Source: JACMMS01 sp043758775 (GTDB lineage Bacteria; Pseudomonadota; Gammaproteobacteria; Burkholderiales; Methylophilaceae). Taken from it: a DNA stretch of 64,000 bases. Location of the stretch: positions 88,929-152,928 of the forward strand of contig JAYVMU010000046.1 of NCBI GenBank assembly GCA_043758775.1. Direction: 5' to 3'. Within the stretch, counting starts at the first letter, position 1. Each line of letters begins with the position of its first letter. The notes under the pieces are model-generated. The model saw nothing but the letters and a program-made list of their open reading frames with translations. It searched no databases and was not told the origin of the DNA. Shown here in pieces: positions 27,158-35,827 of this stretch. The position numbers and the translations under genes are program-made.

Positions 27158-27706
27158 ATGAGTAATGATATTGTAATACGTGTTGGTGAGGCTTTAGTGG
27201 CAGGTGGTCCAGTTGGCACAGCGGCAGAACCGGAAGTGGCGATTGGTGAAATGAGTGGGCCTATGGGCACGGCATTTGCCAATTTGTTGGGCGATCAAGT
27301 TCAAGGCCACACACGTGTGCTAGCACTTTTAAATACAGACGTGATGGTGCGACCAGCGACTATTATGGTGAGTAAAGTTACGGTTAAAGATAGCAAATAT
27401 ACCAATATCTTGATGGGCACGGTTCAGGCGGCTGTGGCTCATGGTGTACTAGATGCGGTGCGTAATGGTGATATCCCTAAAGAGAAAGCCAATGATTTAG
27501 GCATTATTGTGTCTGTTTGGTTAAACCCAATAGTCACTACGCAAAAAGACCTTGATCATCAAGTTTTGTTTAATATTCATCGTGAGGCGACTGCAAAAGC
27601 CATTCGTAAGGCTATGCGCAATGAGCCGAGCATTGATTGGCTATTAGAAAATCAAGATAAAATTGTACACAAATACTTTCAAATGGGTGTGGACGGCAAA
27701 GTTTAA
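27158..27706 (+). CDS. Formaldehyde-activating enzyme-like protein (Fae homologue)
   Basis: Protein of 182 residues related to Fae, which condenses formaldehyde with tetrahydromethanopterin. Shared features are VRVGEALV-like IRVGEALVAG, MGTAFANLL, VKVTVKD-like VSKVTVKD and AVAHGVLDAVRNGDIP. The segment of true Fae that carries the catalytic His (NEVAHIDLIIG) reads AAEPEVAIGEMSG here, with no His, by eye alignment. It is thus probably one of the Fae paralogues (Fae2/Fae3-like) whose function is not settled. The start is ATG 27158 with AAAGAGAA upstream; a TTG at 27143 in frame was not chosen. hutD and hutG follow closely. Confidence 0.75.
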   Translation: MSNDIVIRVGEALVAGGPVGTAAEPEVAIGEMSGPMGTAFANLLGDQVQGHTRVLALLNTDVMVRPATIMVSKVTVKDSKYTNILMGTVQAAVAHGVLDAVRNGDIPKEKANDLGIIVSVWLNPIVTTQKDLDHQVLFNIHREATAKAIRKAMRNEPSIDWLLENQDKIVHKYFQMGVDGKV

Positions 27707-27740
27707 TTTACCATAAGCGGTATCAATTATGAGTGATTAA

Positions 27741-28325
27741 ATGAACCACGTTGATGAGGTGGTTTTTATACCAAGTAAGGAAAATAGCCTGTCGCCATGG
27801 CTAAATGGTGCAGGTTTAACGCGGAAGATTGCTATTTTCCCTAGTGGTGCGGGTATACATGATTTTGTCTGGCGTTTAAGCGTAGCAGAGATTGAAAGTG
27901 ATTCATTGTATTCACATTTTGCGCATACTCACCGCACACAGATGTTATTGAGTGGTGATGGCTTAGAGCTGACATTCCCGCACAAAGTCTGTGTTTTAAA
28001 CAAACAGTACCAGATGGTCGATTTTTCTGGGGAGGACACGGTTAGCTGCCATTTGCTCCAAGGTCCTTGCCAGGTTCTTAACGTTATGACGCAGAGCAAT
28101 GTGGGGAAATCAGAAATGGTTGTCTTACATGGTTCTTATCATATTAAGACGTCAGATCATCTACAGCGAGTTTTTTACATCGCACAAGGTGAATATGAGT
28201 TTGTGATGTCAGCATTTGAAAGCCTCACGTTACGGACAGGTGATGCGTTGTTGATTAAAGCCAATCAGGTGATTTTTAAGTCCGTTACGTCTAGCGCAGC
28301 CATGATAGAGATTACATTTCATTAG
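27741..28325 (+). CDS. hutD: HutD/Ves family cupin
   Basis: Protein of 194 residues with the HutD/Ves pattern: NSLSPWLNGAGLTRKIAIFP, DFVWRLSVAEIESDSLYSHF, RTQMLLSGDGLELTF and ISCHLLQGP-like VSCHLLQGP. The family is a bicupin often encoded with histidine-utilisation genes. Its biochemical role is unclear, possibly moderating N-formylglutamate accumulation. No hutH, hutU or hutI is nearby, so a histidine role is not supported here. It starts 35 bp after the fae-like gene and 35 bp before hutG, consistent with one operon. Confidence 0.8.
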   Translation: MNHVDEVVFIPSKENSLSPWLNGAGLTRKIAIFPSGAGIHDFVWRLSVAEIESDSLYSHFAHTHRTQMLLSGDGLELTFPHKVCVLNKQYQMVDFSGEDTVSCHLLQGPCQVLNVMTQSNVGKSEMVVLHGSYHIKTSDHLQRVFYIAQGEYEFVMSAFESLTLRTGDALLIKANQVIFKSVTSSAAMIEITFH

Positions 28326-28359
28326 GCTCTAGTGATAAATAGAGAGATGGGATATCGCC

Positions 28360-29169
28360 ATGAAAACTGAAGTTCCAGCATTTAAATTAAGGCAAGGTAA
28401 TAGCCCACTTTTAGTCTCTATGCCTCATGTTGGCACTTATTTGCCAAGCTGGCTTTTGCCGCGACTTACCGATGAAGCTAAAGAGCTGGCAGATACTGAT
28501 TGGCATCTTGAGGCGCTGTACGACTTTCTTGAAGCACTAGATGCAACTGTTGTTATCGCGACACACTCCCGTTATGTCATTGATCTTAATCGCCCCCCAG
28601 ATAATGCTAGTCTTTATCCAGGGCAGAACACAACTTGTTTATGTCCAGTAGATCGTTTTGATTTAAAGCCTTTGTACAAGTCTGGGCAGGAGCCTGACTC
28701 ATTGGAGATAGCAAGTCGGATTGCTGATCATTGGCAGCCGTACCATGCAACGCTAACTAATGAATTAGCGCGCATAAAAAAACAACATGGCACTGCATTG
28801 TTGTGGGATGCACACTCTATTCATTCAAGAGTGCCACGTTTTTTTGCCGGGGAATTAGTACATCTTAGTATCGGTACTGCAGATAATCAGTCATGCGCCG
28901 CTTCACTTACTGAGGCTTTAGCGGCTACTCTGAATAATTTTCAGCAATATAGCTCTGCTGTGAATGGGCGTTTTAAGGGCGGCTATATTACACGTCACTA
29001 TGGTCAACCGCAGCAAAATGTGCACGCGGTACAGCTAGAGATTGCAATGCGTAGTTATATGAGTGAAGTTTCGCCTTATTTACTGAGCGATACGTTAAGC
29101 CAATCTTTTAGACCTGTTCTATACTCACTATTAACAGCCATGTTGCAATGGAATGAAAGTGCAATATAG
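28360..29169 (+). CDS. hutG: N-formylglutamate deformylase (HutG type)
   Basis: Amidohydrolase of 269 residues, N-formylglutamate to formate plus glutamate. Family motifs seen are SMPHVGTYLPSWLLPRLT, DTDWHLEALYDF, ATHSRYVIDLNRPPDNASLYPGQN, LLWDAHSIHSRVPRFF and FKGGYITRHYGQPQQNVHAVQLEI (in segments), which include the His/Asp/Glu metal ligands. In histidine degradation it is the last step, but the rest of that pathway is absent from this window. Beside the N-methylglutamate genes it may recover glutamate and formate from N-formylglutamate arising as a side product. That is inference. Confidence 0.87.
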   Translation: MKTEVPAFKLRQGNSPLLVSMPHVGTYLPSWLLPRLTDEAKELADTDWHLEALYDFLEALDATVVIATHSRYVIDLNRPPDNASLYPGQNTTCLCPVDRFDLKPLYKSGQEPDSLEIASRIADHWQPYHATLTNELARIKKQHGTALLWDAHSIHSRVPRFFAGELVHLSIGTADNQSCAASLTEALAATLNNFQQYSSAVNGRFKGGYITRHYGQPQQNVHAVQLEIAMRSYMSEVSPYLLSDTLSQSFRPVLYSLLTAMLQWNESAI

Positions 29170-29240
29170 GCCAATCTTTTGAAAAGTATCGATAATAGAT
29201 AAATGCCTTAGCGTTGCGGCTAAAGTATGGACTTGCGGAG

Positions 29241-29696
29241 TTAGAGAAAAGTCCGTCGTGCCTGTAATTGCGTTGTTTGCCAACCTAAATGCTGGTAATA
29301 GCCAACAGCGGGTTCATTTTCAATATCTACCAATAGTTGTGCACGCGTCGCACCTTTTGCTTTCGCCCATTGCAAAGCATTTGTTAGCAACGCTTTACCT
29401 AGCCCTGCAGCGCGATAGTTTTTGCTAATGATCATATCCTCTACCCAAGCTGATGCTGCACCTTGTGCTGTTGAAATAACTAACTGCACACTGACCATGC
29501 CAATGACGTTAGCTTCAGCGTCTCGTGCTACTTTTATAACCGCTTGCTTGGAATTGTTCATTAGTAACTCTAATCCTAGGATTTGTTTCGCTGTATTGGG
29601 CTTAAAGTTTTTTTCTATACTGAATAATTCTGCAAGCAGATTAACGAGTGCAGGTATATCTTGGTGGCTTGCATCATTAATGTGAATGTTGGGCAT
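29241..29696 (-). CDS. GNAT-family N-acetyltransferase
   Basis: Protein of 151 residues with one GNAT domain: AWVEDMIISKNYRAAGLGKALLTNALQWAK (read in segments) contains the acetyl-CoA pyrophosphate loop RAAGLGKALL, followed by AVGYYQHLGWQ, the C-terminal motif. The substrate is unknown. It is 12 bp downstream of the XRE-cupin regulator gene and probably shares its transcript, an arrangement seen for regulators of amine metabolism. Confidence 0.82.
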   Translation of the reverse strand: MPNIHINDASHQDIPALVNLLAELFSIEKNFKPNTAKQILGLELLMNNSKQAVIKVARDAEANVIGMVSVQLVISTAQGAASAWVEDMIISKNYRAAGLGKALLTNALQWAKAKGATRAQLLVDIENEPAVGYYQHLGWQTTQLQARRTFL

Positions 29697-29708
29697 ATTT
29701 ATTTTTGA

Positions 29709-30380
29709 TTACTGATCATCTAGCGTGTCAGATGGCAAGTCAGATGGCAGATCGTAATGAATCGTGGCTAGAAAGCTTATCGGCATCTTGATATGTTTTT
29801 CTGGGCGATGAGGTATCTCGCCACGAAACGTAAGTGAATCACCAGGCTCTAGTATAAATACTTCATCACCAACACGATATTCCAACTCGCCCTCTAGCAT
29901 GTAGATGAATTCTGTACCGGAGTGTTCAAAGCTAGGAAATTCTTCCGCTGCATCTTCTAGTGTAATTAAAAATGGCTCAAACAGTTTTTGTGGACCTTGG
30001 TCATAAGCTAATAGACGATAAGTATGGCCATTACGCGTACCACGTCGCACCACTTCCATACCTTGACCTTTTTTGACAAATTGCGCAGTGCTACTAGGCA
30101 GGTTATAGCCTTGAAATAAACGCGACAGTGTAACGCCTAGTGCATTAGCAAGTTGTTCTAGCGTTTCTATACTGGTAGATGATAGACCATTCTCAATTTT
30201 ACTCAACATGCCACGACTAATGTTTGCTAGCTGAGATACTTCAGCTAGCGTTAAGCTGTGTTGGAGGCGTAATTGACGGATAGTCTTTCCTAAAAATCTG
30301 TCTATTGCCTTGCCTTGGTTTTCTGGGGGAAAGTTTATCTGCTGTGTATTAGTAATTTCAGCGCTATTTCTTGTGGTCAT
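29709..30380 (-). CDS. XRE-family regulator with cupin sensor domain
   Basis: Protein of 223 residues. A helix-turn-helix lies at about 30-85 (IRQLRLQHSLTLAEVSQLAN, ISRGMLSKIENGLSSTSIET) and a cupin domain at about 130-210 (FEHSGTEFIYMLEGELEYRVG, LEPGDSLTFRGEIPHRPEKH). PuuR-like members sense small amines or amino acids through the cupin. It is divergent from mgdA, and direct repeats of TGTTTCATATT lie between the two genes just upstream of a strong promoter, so it is the natural regulator of the N-methylglutamate operon. The direction of control is unknown. Confidence 0.88.
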   Translation of the reverse strand: MTTRNSAEITNTQQINFPPENQGKAIDRFLGKTIRQLRLQHSLTLAEVSQLANISRGMLSKIENGLSSTSIETLEQLANALGVTLSRLFQGYNLPSSTAQFVKKGQGMEVVRRGTRNGHTYRLLAYDQGPQKLFEPFLITLEDAAEEFPSFEHSGTEFIYMLEGELEYRVGDEVFILEPGDSLTFRGEIPHRPEKHIKMPISFLATIHYDLPSDLPSDTLDDQ

Positions 30381-30464
30381 GTGCTATTTATTCCTTGTTT
30401 TTAAATAATTTTTTAATCCCTAAGTCTATAAGTCTACTAGATAAATTACCAAACTCCCAACGCA

Positions 30465-30495
30465 TGTTTCATATTAATTAAAATTGTTTCATATT
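30465..30495. promoter_or_regulatory. Two direct repeats TGTTTCATATT, candidate operator of mgdA
   Basis: TGTTTCATATT at 30465-30475 recurs at 30485-30495, exactly 20 bp apart (about two helical turns). A partial copy, TTTCAT, lies at 30540-30545. The second copy ends 4 bp before a TTGACA box. A closely related TATTTCATATTTA lies upstream of the gene at 40541, and AATTGTTTCAT upstream of the fae-like gene. Confidence 0.55.
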
Positions 30496-30499
30496 TATC

Positions 30500-30528
30500 T
30501 TGACAAGCTATTTTGGAATTGATTTAAT
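30500..30528 (+). promoter_or_regulatory. Sigma-70-type promoter of the mgd-gmaS-mgs operon
   Basis: Perfect TTGACA (30500-30505), a 17-bp spacer, then TTTAAT (30523-30528), one mismatch from TATAAT. It predicts transcription from about 30535 and a leader near 100 bases before the mgdA ATG at 30638. Confidence 0.65.
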
Positions 30529-30637
30529 AGATTCATAAGTTTCATGTGGGTAAATAAAGTTTACAGGAAATTCTTATTAAATTGCCTGATTAATGACTAG
30601 TTTGCCTTGTGAGTAAACCCAATTGTAAGGATTTGTA

Positions 30638-31879
30638 ATGGCATACCAGCTGTTGAAGTTTGCTCTAGGTGGTGAATACAAAGAGCCACGTTTTTTTAGA
30701 GATTGTCAGACTCCTAAAAAGTCTTACGATGCGATTATTATTGGCGGCGGTGGTCATGGCCTCGCCGCAGCCTATTATCTGGCTAAAGATCACGGTATCA
30801 CCAATGTTGCGGTACTTGAGCGCGGTTACATAGGTGGTGGTAATACTGGTCGTAATACCACCATTGTACGATCAAATTATTTAACGCCTGATGGCGTTAA
30901 TTTTTATGATGCGAGCGTTAAATTGTTTGAAGGCTTATCTACTGAGCTCGATATAAATTTGTTTTATTCTAATCGCGGTCACTTTACCTTAGCACACAGC
31001 GAATCAGCGATGCGTACTATGCGTTGGCGTGCAGAAGTGAATAAGCACGTAGGTGTAAAGAGTGAAGTGGTTGGCACTGATGATATTTCCAGGGCATGCC
31101 CACAACTTGATATTAGCTGTAGCGGTAAATCGCCAATCTTGGGCGCGCTATATCACGAGCCTGGATCAATTGCGCGACACGATGCAGTGGCCTGGGGTTA
31201 TGCGCGTGCTGCAGATAGCATGGGTGTAGAGATTTTCCAGAATACTGAAGTGCAGAGTATTGATGTGAAAAACGGTCAAGTCCAAGGCGTGCAAACCAAC
31301 CGAGGTTATATTGCGACTGGTAAGGTGTTGTCAGCAGTAGCGGGCTTTACGCCACGTATTACTAAAATGGTTGGACTAAAAACGCCTATTGTGATTCAGC
31401 CACTGCAAGCTTGTGTGAGTGAGCCTATGAAGCCATGGCTAGATACGATTTTAGTTTCAGGCAGCTTGCACGTTTACGTGAGTCAATCATCGCGCGGGGA
31501 GCTAGTGATGGGTTCAGCGTTGGATCCATATGAAGTTCATCATACAAAATCAACCTTTGATTTTGTTGAGGGCCTCACTTCGCACATTACTGACATGTTC
31601 CCATTTCTTTCTAACGTAAAGGTGGTCAGGCAATGGGCAGGTATGGCAGATGTGACACCAGACTTTGCGCCTTTGATGGGCATGACACCAATTAAAGGTT
31701 TTTATTTGGATGCTGGCTGGGGTACTTGGGGGTTCAAAGCAACACCTATCAGCGGTAAAACCATGGCACACACATTAGCTAATGATAAGGCGCATGATTT
31801 GATTCATTCATTCCGTTTGTCGCGCTTTGAAGAGTACGAGCTAACGGGTGAAAAGGGTGCGGCTTCGGTCGGCCATTAA
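30638..31879 (+). CDS. mgdA: N-methylglutamate dehydrogenase subunit A (SoxB-like)
   Basis: FAD/FMN subunit of 413 residues, homologous to the beta subunit of heterotetrameric sarcosine oxidase. Visible are the dinucleotide motif AIIIGGGGHGLAAAYYLA (from about residue 31), LERGYIGGGNTGRNTTIVRSN and the C-terminal WAGMADVTPDFAPLMG with GWGTWGFKATPISGK. It forms the active site that oxidises N-methylglutamate, returning glutamate and passing the C1 unit to folate. It is first in the run mgdABCD-gmaS-mgsABC on one strand, which is what separates it from a sarcosine oxidase. Confidence 0.9.
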   Translation: MAYQLLKFALGGEYKEPRFFRDCQTPKKSYDAIIIGGGGHGLAAAYYLAKDHGITNVAVLERGYIGGGNTGRNTTIVRSNYLTPDGVNFYDASVKLFEGLSTELDINLFYSNRGHFTLAHSESAMRTMRWRAEVNKHVGVKSEVVGTDDISRACPQLDISCSGKSPILGALYHEPGSIARHDAVAWGYARAADSMGVEIFQNTEVQSIDVKNGQVQGVQTNRGYIATGKVLSAVAGFTPRITKMVGLKTPIVIQPLQACVSEPMKPWLDTILVSGSLHVYVSQSSRGELVMGSALDPYEVHHTKSTFDFVEGLTSHITDMFPFLSNVKVVRQWAGMADVTPDFAPLMGMTPIKGFYLDAGWGTWGFKATPISGKTMAHTLANDKAHDLIHSFRLSRFEEYELTGEKGAASVGH

Positions 31880-31915
31880 TATAGAAGCCCATCAAAAGTA
31901 AAGACGAGACTAAAC

Positions 31916-32212
31916 ATGAAACTTCTTAACTGTCCAATGAACGGCACACGCCCAATAGGTGAATTCATCTATGGCGGTGAATATCGTGAGATGCCTAACC
32001 CTGATAACAGCACTGATTTAGAGTGGGCTAGCTACGTGCACTATCGTGACAATGCCCCAGGCGTGAAAAAAGAATGGTGGTTTCACTCACCAAGCGGTAC
32101 TTGGTTTATTGCAGAGCGTAATACGCTGAGTGATGAAGTGTTGAATACCTATTTATATGCTAAAGCGCCTGCGCAAGTGAATGCAGCGAAGAGTGCGGAG
32201 TTATTGAAATGA
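31916..32212 (+). CDS. mgdB: N-methylglutamate dehydrogenase subunit B (SoxD-like)
   Basis: Small subunit of 98 residues resembling sarcosine oxidase delta. It opens MKLLNCPMNGTRPIGEFIYGGEY, and WWFHSPSGTWFIAERNT is the family's C-terminal motif. The usual delta-subunit zinc ligands are largely missing; only the N-terminal Cys remains, where SoxD has Cys-x-x-Cys or similar. Its stop overlaps the mgdC start by 4 bp (ATGA). Confidence 0.88.
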   Translation: MKLLNCPMNGTRPIGEFIYGGEYREMPNPDNSTDLEWASYVHYRDNAPGVKKEWWFHSPSGTWFIAERNTLSDEVLNTYLYAKAPAQVNAAKSAELLK

Positions 32213-35112
32213 GCATGAGTAAAACAAATATGCGGTTAGCAAAACAAACTGGCGAATGGATCACTCGCGAAAAAGCGGTTAAATTCAGCTTCGAAGGTGA
32301 AGAGTACACTGGTTATGAAGGTGATACTATTACCAGTGCGCTTTGGGCCTCTGGCGTTAAGGCGTTGGGACGTAGCTTTAAGTATCACCGTGCGCGTGGT
32401 GTATTAAGCCTTGCAAATCATGACATCAACATTTTAGTGACAGATGGCAAAGACACTAATATACGAGCTGATGTGGTGGCGGTACAGTCTGGTATGGCGC
32501 TTAAGGCGGTAAATACAGACGGCGGTGTTCTTAAAGATAAAAACAAATATATAGATTCTATTTCACCTTTATTACCAGTTGGCTTTTATTACAAAGCTTT
32601 TCATAAACCAGCGGCTTTGTTTCCGTTCTGGGAAAAAATTATTCGCAAAGCAGCAGGTTTGGGCGTAGTAAATTTCAATTACCCACGTATTACCAAACGC
32701 AAACTTAACACATATTGTGATGTGTTGGTTATTGGTGCTGGGCCGTCAGGTTTGTCTGCGGCCTTAGCTGCAGCATCAAATGGCCTAGAAGTTATATTAG
32801 TCGATGAAAACCAGCAACTTGGTGGCAGTTTGGTATATGACCGTGCGGGTAGTGATTCTGCTAAAAAAATGTTGGATGAACTCTGCGCAAAAGTGGCAGA
32901 AAATCCCAATATCCGTGTTTATACAGGGGCTTATGCAGCAGGCTATTATGCTGATCATATGGTGCCCATCGTCACCGCTAATGGCATTACAAAAGTACGT
33001 GCTAAATCGGTTATTGCGGCGACTGGTGCTTTTGAACAGCCGCCAGTATTTCACAATAATGATTTGCCTGGCGTCATGTTGGGTTCAGCTGCACAACGCA
33101 TGATTTATCGCTATGGTGTAAAGCCGTTTAACAATGGTGTAGTGGTAACAGCAAACACACACGGCTACCGTGTTGCACTCGATTTACTTAACGCAGGCTG
33201 CAAGGTGGTTGCATTAGTTGACATGCGTGCTGAAACTCAGCGTGATCAATTCGTCGGCGAATTGGTGCGTAAAGGCGTCAAGATCTACTCGGGTTATTGC
33301 GTATATGAAGCACTGCCAGGTAAAAATAAATTAGAAGTACGCGGCGCAGTTATCTGCCCGTTTGATGAAACAAATGGCACCGTAAATACGAACAGTTCTA
33401 TTACAGTTGATTGTGATGGTATTGCGATGAGCGCTGGCTGGGCACCTGCATCAGCTCTGCTATATCAATCAGGTATGGCCGTTCGCTATGATAATGATAT
33501 CCAACAATTTGTACCTAACCGTCTACCTAGTGGAGTTTTTGCAGCAGGTAAAGTAAACGGTGTTTACGGTCTCAAGCAGCGTGGTTTTGATGGCATGCGT
33601 GTTGCCGCTGAAGTGTTGCAATATCTGGGTAAGACTGTCGAAAATATTAGTGTCGATAAGCACCAAGGCACTTCACCTAGCCATTTTTACCCGATTGTGC
33701 CACATCCAAAAGGTAAGAACTTTGTCGATTTTGATGAGGATATTCAAGTCAAAGACTTTATCAATGCGGCAAAAGAGGGCTTTGATAATATTGAATTGAT
33801 GAAGCGTTTTACTACGGTGGGTATGGGACCTAGCCAAGGTAAGCATTCAAATATGAATGCGATACGTATATTGGCTAAAATTCGTAATTTGCCTGTTGAA
33901 CAAATCGGTACGACTACGGCGCGACCATTCTTTCATCCTACGCCGTTTGGTCATTTGGGTGGCCGTAGCTTTCACTCACATCGTCTCACTACTATGCATG
34001 CTTGGCATAAAGCAGCGGGCGCTTTCTTTGTTGATGTAGGAGCGTGGTCACGCCCAGCCTACTATGAAAAAGCAGGTTTAGGTCGCCTGGAAATCGTACA
34101 GCAAGAAGCGACAGCGGTTAGACAGTCGGTCGGCATGATTGATGGTGGTACGCTAGGTAAAATCGAAGTCTGTGGCCCGGATGCGGCTGTATTTTTAGAG
34201 CGCTTTTACACTGGGAAATTTATTGATCAAAAAGTGGGTACAACTCGCTATGCCATGATGCTGGACGAATCTGGTGTGATTGTGGATGACGGTATTGCTA
34301 GTCGCTTGGCAGATGAATTGTTTTATCTCACCATTAGTACCTCCAACGCTGCTGCCGTATACCGCGAGATGCAACGCAGCTTGCAAACCTGGCAGCTTAA
34401 TGTTGGTTTGGTGAATGTCACGGGTGCTTATGGCTTGATTAATATTGCCGGTCCTAAATCACGCGATGTTGTGGCGAAACTGATTGATACGGATCTATCA
34501 GAAGCTAACTTCCCGATGGGTGCAGTTAAAGAAGCACAAATCCTAGGTATTCCAGCACGTATCATTCGTGTAGGTTTCGTTGCCAATTTAGCCTATGAAA
34601 TCCATGTGCCAAGTGCGCAAGGTCTCAATGTGTGGAAGGCGCTGTTAGAAGCCGGAGCTAGTCATGGTATTCGCCCATTTGGTACAGATACACAGCGCTT
34701 GTTGCGGCTAGAGCTTGGACACCACATGCCTGGTTACGATACTGATGGTCTGACAATTCCTTATGAGGTCGGTGCAGATCACGCTTTGGCTATGGATAAG
34801 CCATTCTTTATAGGTCAGCGTAGCTTGAAGATTGTTGCTAAAAAATCACGCAATAAAATACTTGTGCCGTTTGTGTTGCCTGTTGAGTATTCCAGTGAGC
34901 TGCCGCAAGACTGCAATCTGGTGATAGAGGGTGGGGCGATTAAAGGACGGGTCACTAGTGTGAGTTACAGTCCGGCAGCAAAACGCGTGATTGGTTTAGC
35001 TTATGTTGATCCAGCACAGAACAAATTGGGTGCAACGTTTGACATTCGTACTGATAACGGCAGTTTAGCCAAAGCAACCATTGTTAAAACACCGTTCTTT
35101 AACGCGGAGTAG
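32209..35112 (+). CDS. mgdC: N-methylglutamate dehydrogenase subunit C (SoxA-like, with folate-binding GcvT domain)
   Basis: Large subunit of 967 residues homologous to sarcosine oxidase alpha. An N-terminal ferredoxin-like domain (FSFEGEEYTGYEGDTITSAL) comes first, then a NAD(P)/FAD region with VLVIGAGPSGLSAALAA at about residue 170 and IAMSAGWAPAS. A C-terminal GcvT-type domain starts from about 570 (SVGMIDGGTLGKIEVCGPDA, then YGLINIAGPKSRDVV and YEIHVPSAQG), which would receive the C1 unit on tetrahydrofolate. ATG at 32209 overlaps the mgdB stop; a second ATG two codons on is equally usable. Confidence 0.92.
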   Translation: MSMSKTNMRLAKQTGEWITREKAVKFSFEGEEYTGYEGDTITSALWASGVKALGRSFKYHRARGVLSLANHDINILVTDGKDTNIRADVVAVQSGMALKAVNTDGGVLKDKNKYIDSISPLLPVGFYYKAFHKPAALFPFWEKIIRKAAGLGVVNFNYPRITKRKLNTYCDVLVIGAGPSGLSAALAAASNGLEVILVDENQQLGGSLVYDRAGSDSAKKMLDELCAKVAENPNIRVYTGAYAAGYYADHMVPIVTANGITKVRAKSVIAATGAFEQPPVFHNNDLPGVMLGSAAQRMIYRYGVKPFNNGVVVTANTHGYRVALDLLNAGCKVVALVDMRAETQRDQFVGELVRKGVKIYSGYCVYEALPGKNKLEVRGAVICPFDETNGTVNTNSSITVDCDGIAMSAGWAPASALLYQSGMAVRYDNDIQQFVPNRLPSGVFAAGKVNGVYGLKQRGFDGMRVAAEVLQYLGKTVENISVDKHQGTSPSHFYPIVPHPKGKNFVDFDEDIQVKDFINAAKEGFDNIELMKRFTTVGMGPSQGKHSNMNAIRILAKIRNLPVEQIGTTTARPFFHPTPFGHLGGRSFHSHRLTTMHAWHKAAGAFFVDVGAWSRPAYYEKAGLGRLEIVQQEATAVRQSVGMIDGGTLGKIEVCGPDAAVFLERFYTGKFIDQKVGTTRYAMMLDESGVIVDDGIASRLADELFYLTISTSNAAAVYREMQRSLQTWQLNVGLVNVTGAYGLINIAGPKSRDVVAKLIDTDLSEANFPMGAVKEAQILGIPARIIRVGFVANLAYEIHVPSAQGLNVWKALLEAGASHGIRPFGTDTQRLLRLELGHHMPGYDTDGLTIPYEVGADHALAMDKPFFIGQRSLKIVAKKSRNKILVPFVLPVEYSSELPQDCNLVIEGGAIKGRVTSVSYSPAAKRVIGLAYVDPAQNKLGATFDIRTDNGSLAKATIVKTPFFNAE

Positions 35113-35122
35113 CGAGATAAAC

Positions 35123-35797
35123 ATGAATACAGTTAATCAAATACCAGTTTCTAGTACGCCAATCGCTTATGCGCTTGCGTCATCGAGCCCGAAGATGGGT
35201 GTAGTAAATGGCATGGAAGTCGCCTTAGAGTTTGAAGGTACAGCGATTGAGACTACTAGAAAAAAAGCCTTAGGCGTGACCGACGTCAGTTGTTTCAGAA
35301 GGTTTAGTGTTAAAGGCCCACAAGCTGCTAGTTGGCTGGCGAGCCAAGGACTGCAAACACCTGCTGATATCAATTCATGGATAGCGCATGAAGGTAGTTT
35401 GGTGTTAAGGCTAGGTGGTAGTGAGTTTCTGATTGAAGACCAGTACAACAGCAATGTATGTGAAAAACTGACCAACTTCAATCAATCTACAACCGCTGGT
35501 GTTTATAAAGTGCAGCGTGCAGATGCCGCCTTTATATTGAGTGGTAGTGAAGTACTTAATATGCTGTCAGAACTATGCATGATGGATTTACGCGACAGCG
35601 CTTTAGTAAGCAACATGGTAGTAATGACGCAGATTGCAGGTATTTCGGCAACATTGTTACGCCAGCAATTGAACGGTGAGCAAGTTTACAGAGTTTGGTG
35701 TGACGGCACTTATGGCCCCTATATGTGGGACATGTTGCTGGAAATAGCAAAAGAATTAGAAGGCGGTGCAGTTGGGCTTTCTAGTTATTATAAATAA
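35123..35797 (+). CDS. mgdD: N-methylglutamate dehydrogenase subunit D (SoxG-like)
   Basis: Gamma-type subunit of about 224 residues with a GcvT-related fold (ALGVTDVSCFRRFSVKGPQAASWL, EGSLVLRLGGSEFLIED). The reading frame is open back to 35081 inside mgdC, but the ATG at 35123, ten bases after the mgdC stop, with GAGAT upstream, is the better start. The order after mgdC matches sarcosine-oxidase-type operons. Confidence 0.87.
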   Translation: MNTVNQIPVSSTPIAYALASSSPKMGVVNGMEVALEFEGTAIETTRKKALGVTDVSCFRRFSVKGPQAASWLASQGLQTPADINSWIAHEGSLVLRLGGSEFLIEDQYNSNVCEKLTNFNQSTTAGVYKVQRADAAFILSGSEVLNMLSELCMMDLRDSALVSNMVVMTQIAGISATLLRQQLNGEQVYRVWCDGTYGPYMWDMLLEIAKELEGGAVGLSSYYK

Positions 35798-35827
35798 TTT
35801 TCAAAGCGAAATTTAGGGGATCGGAAA

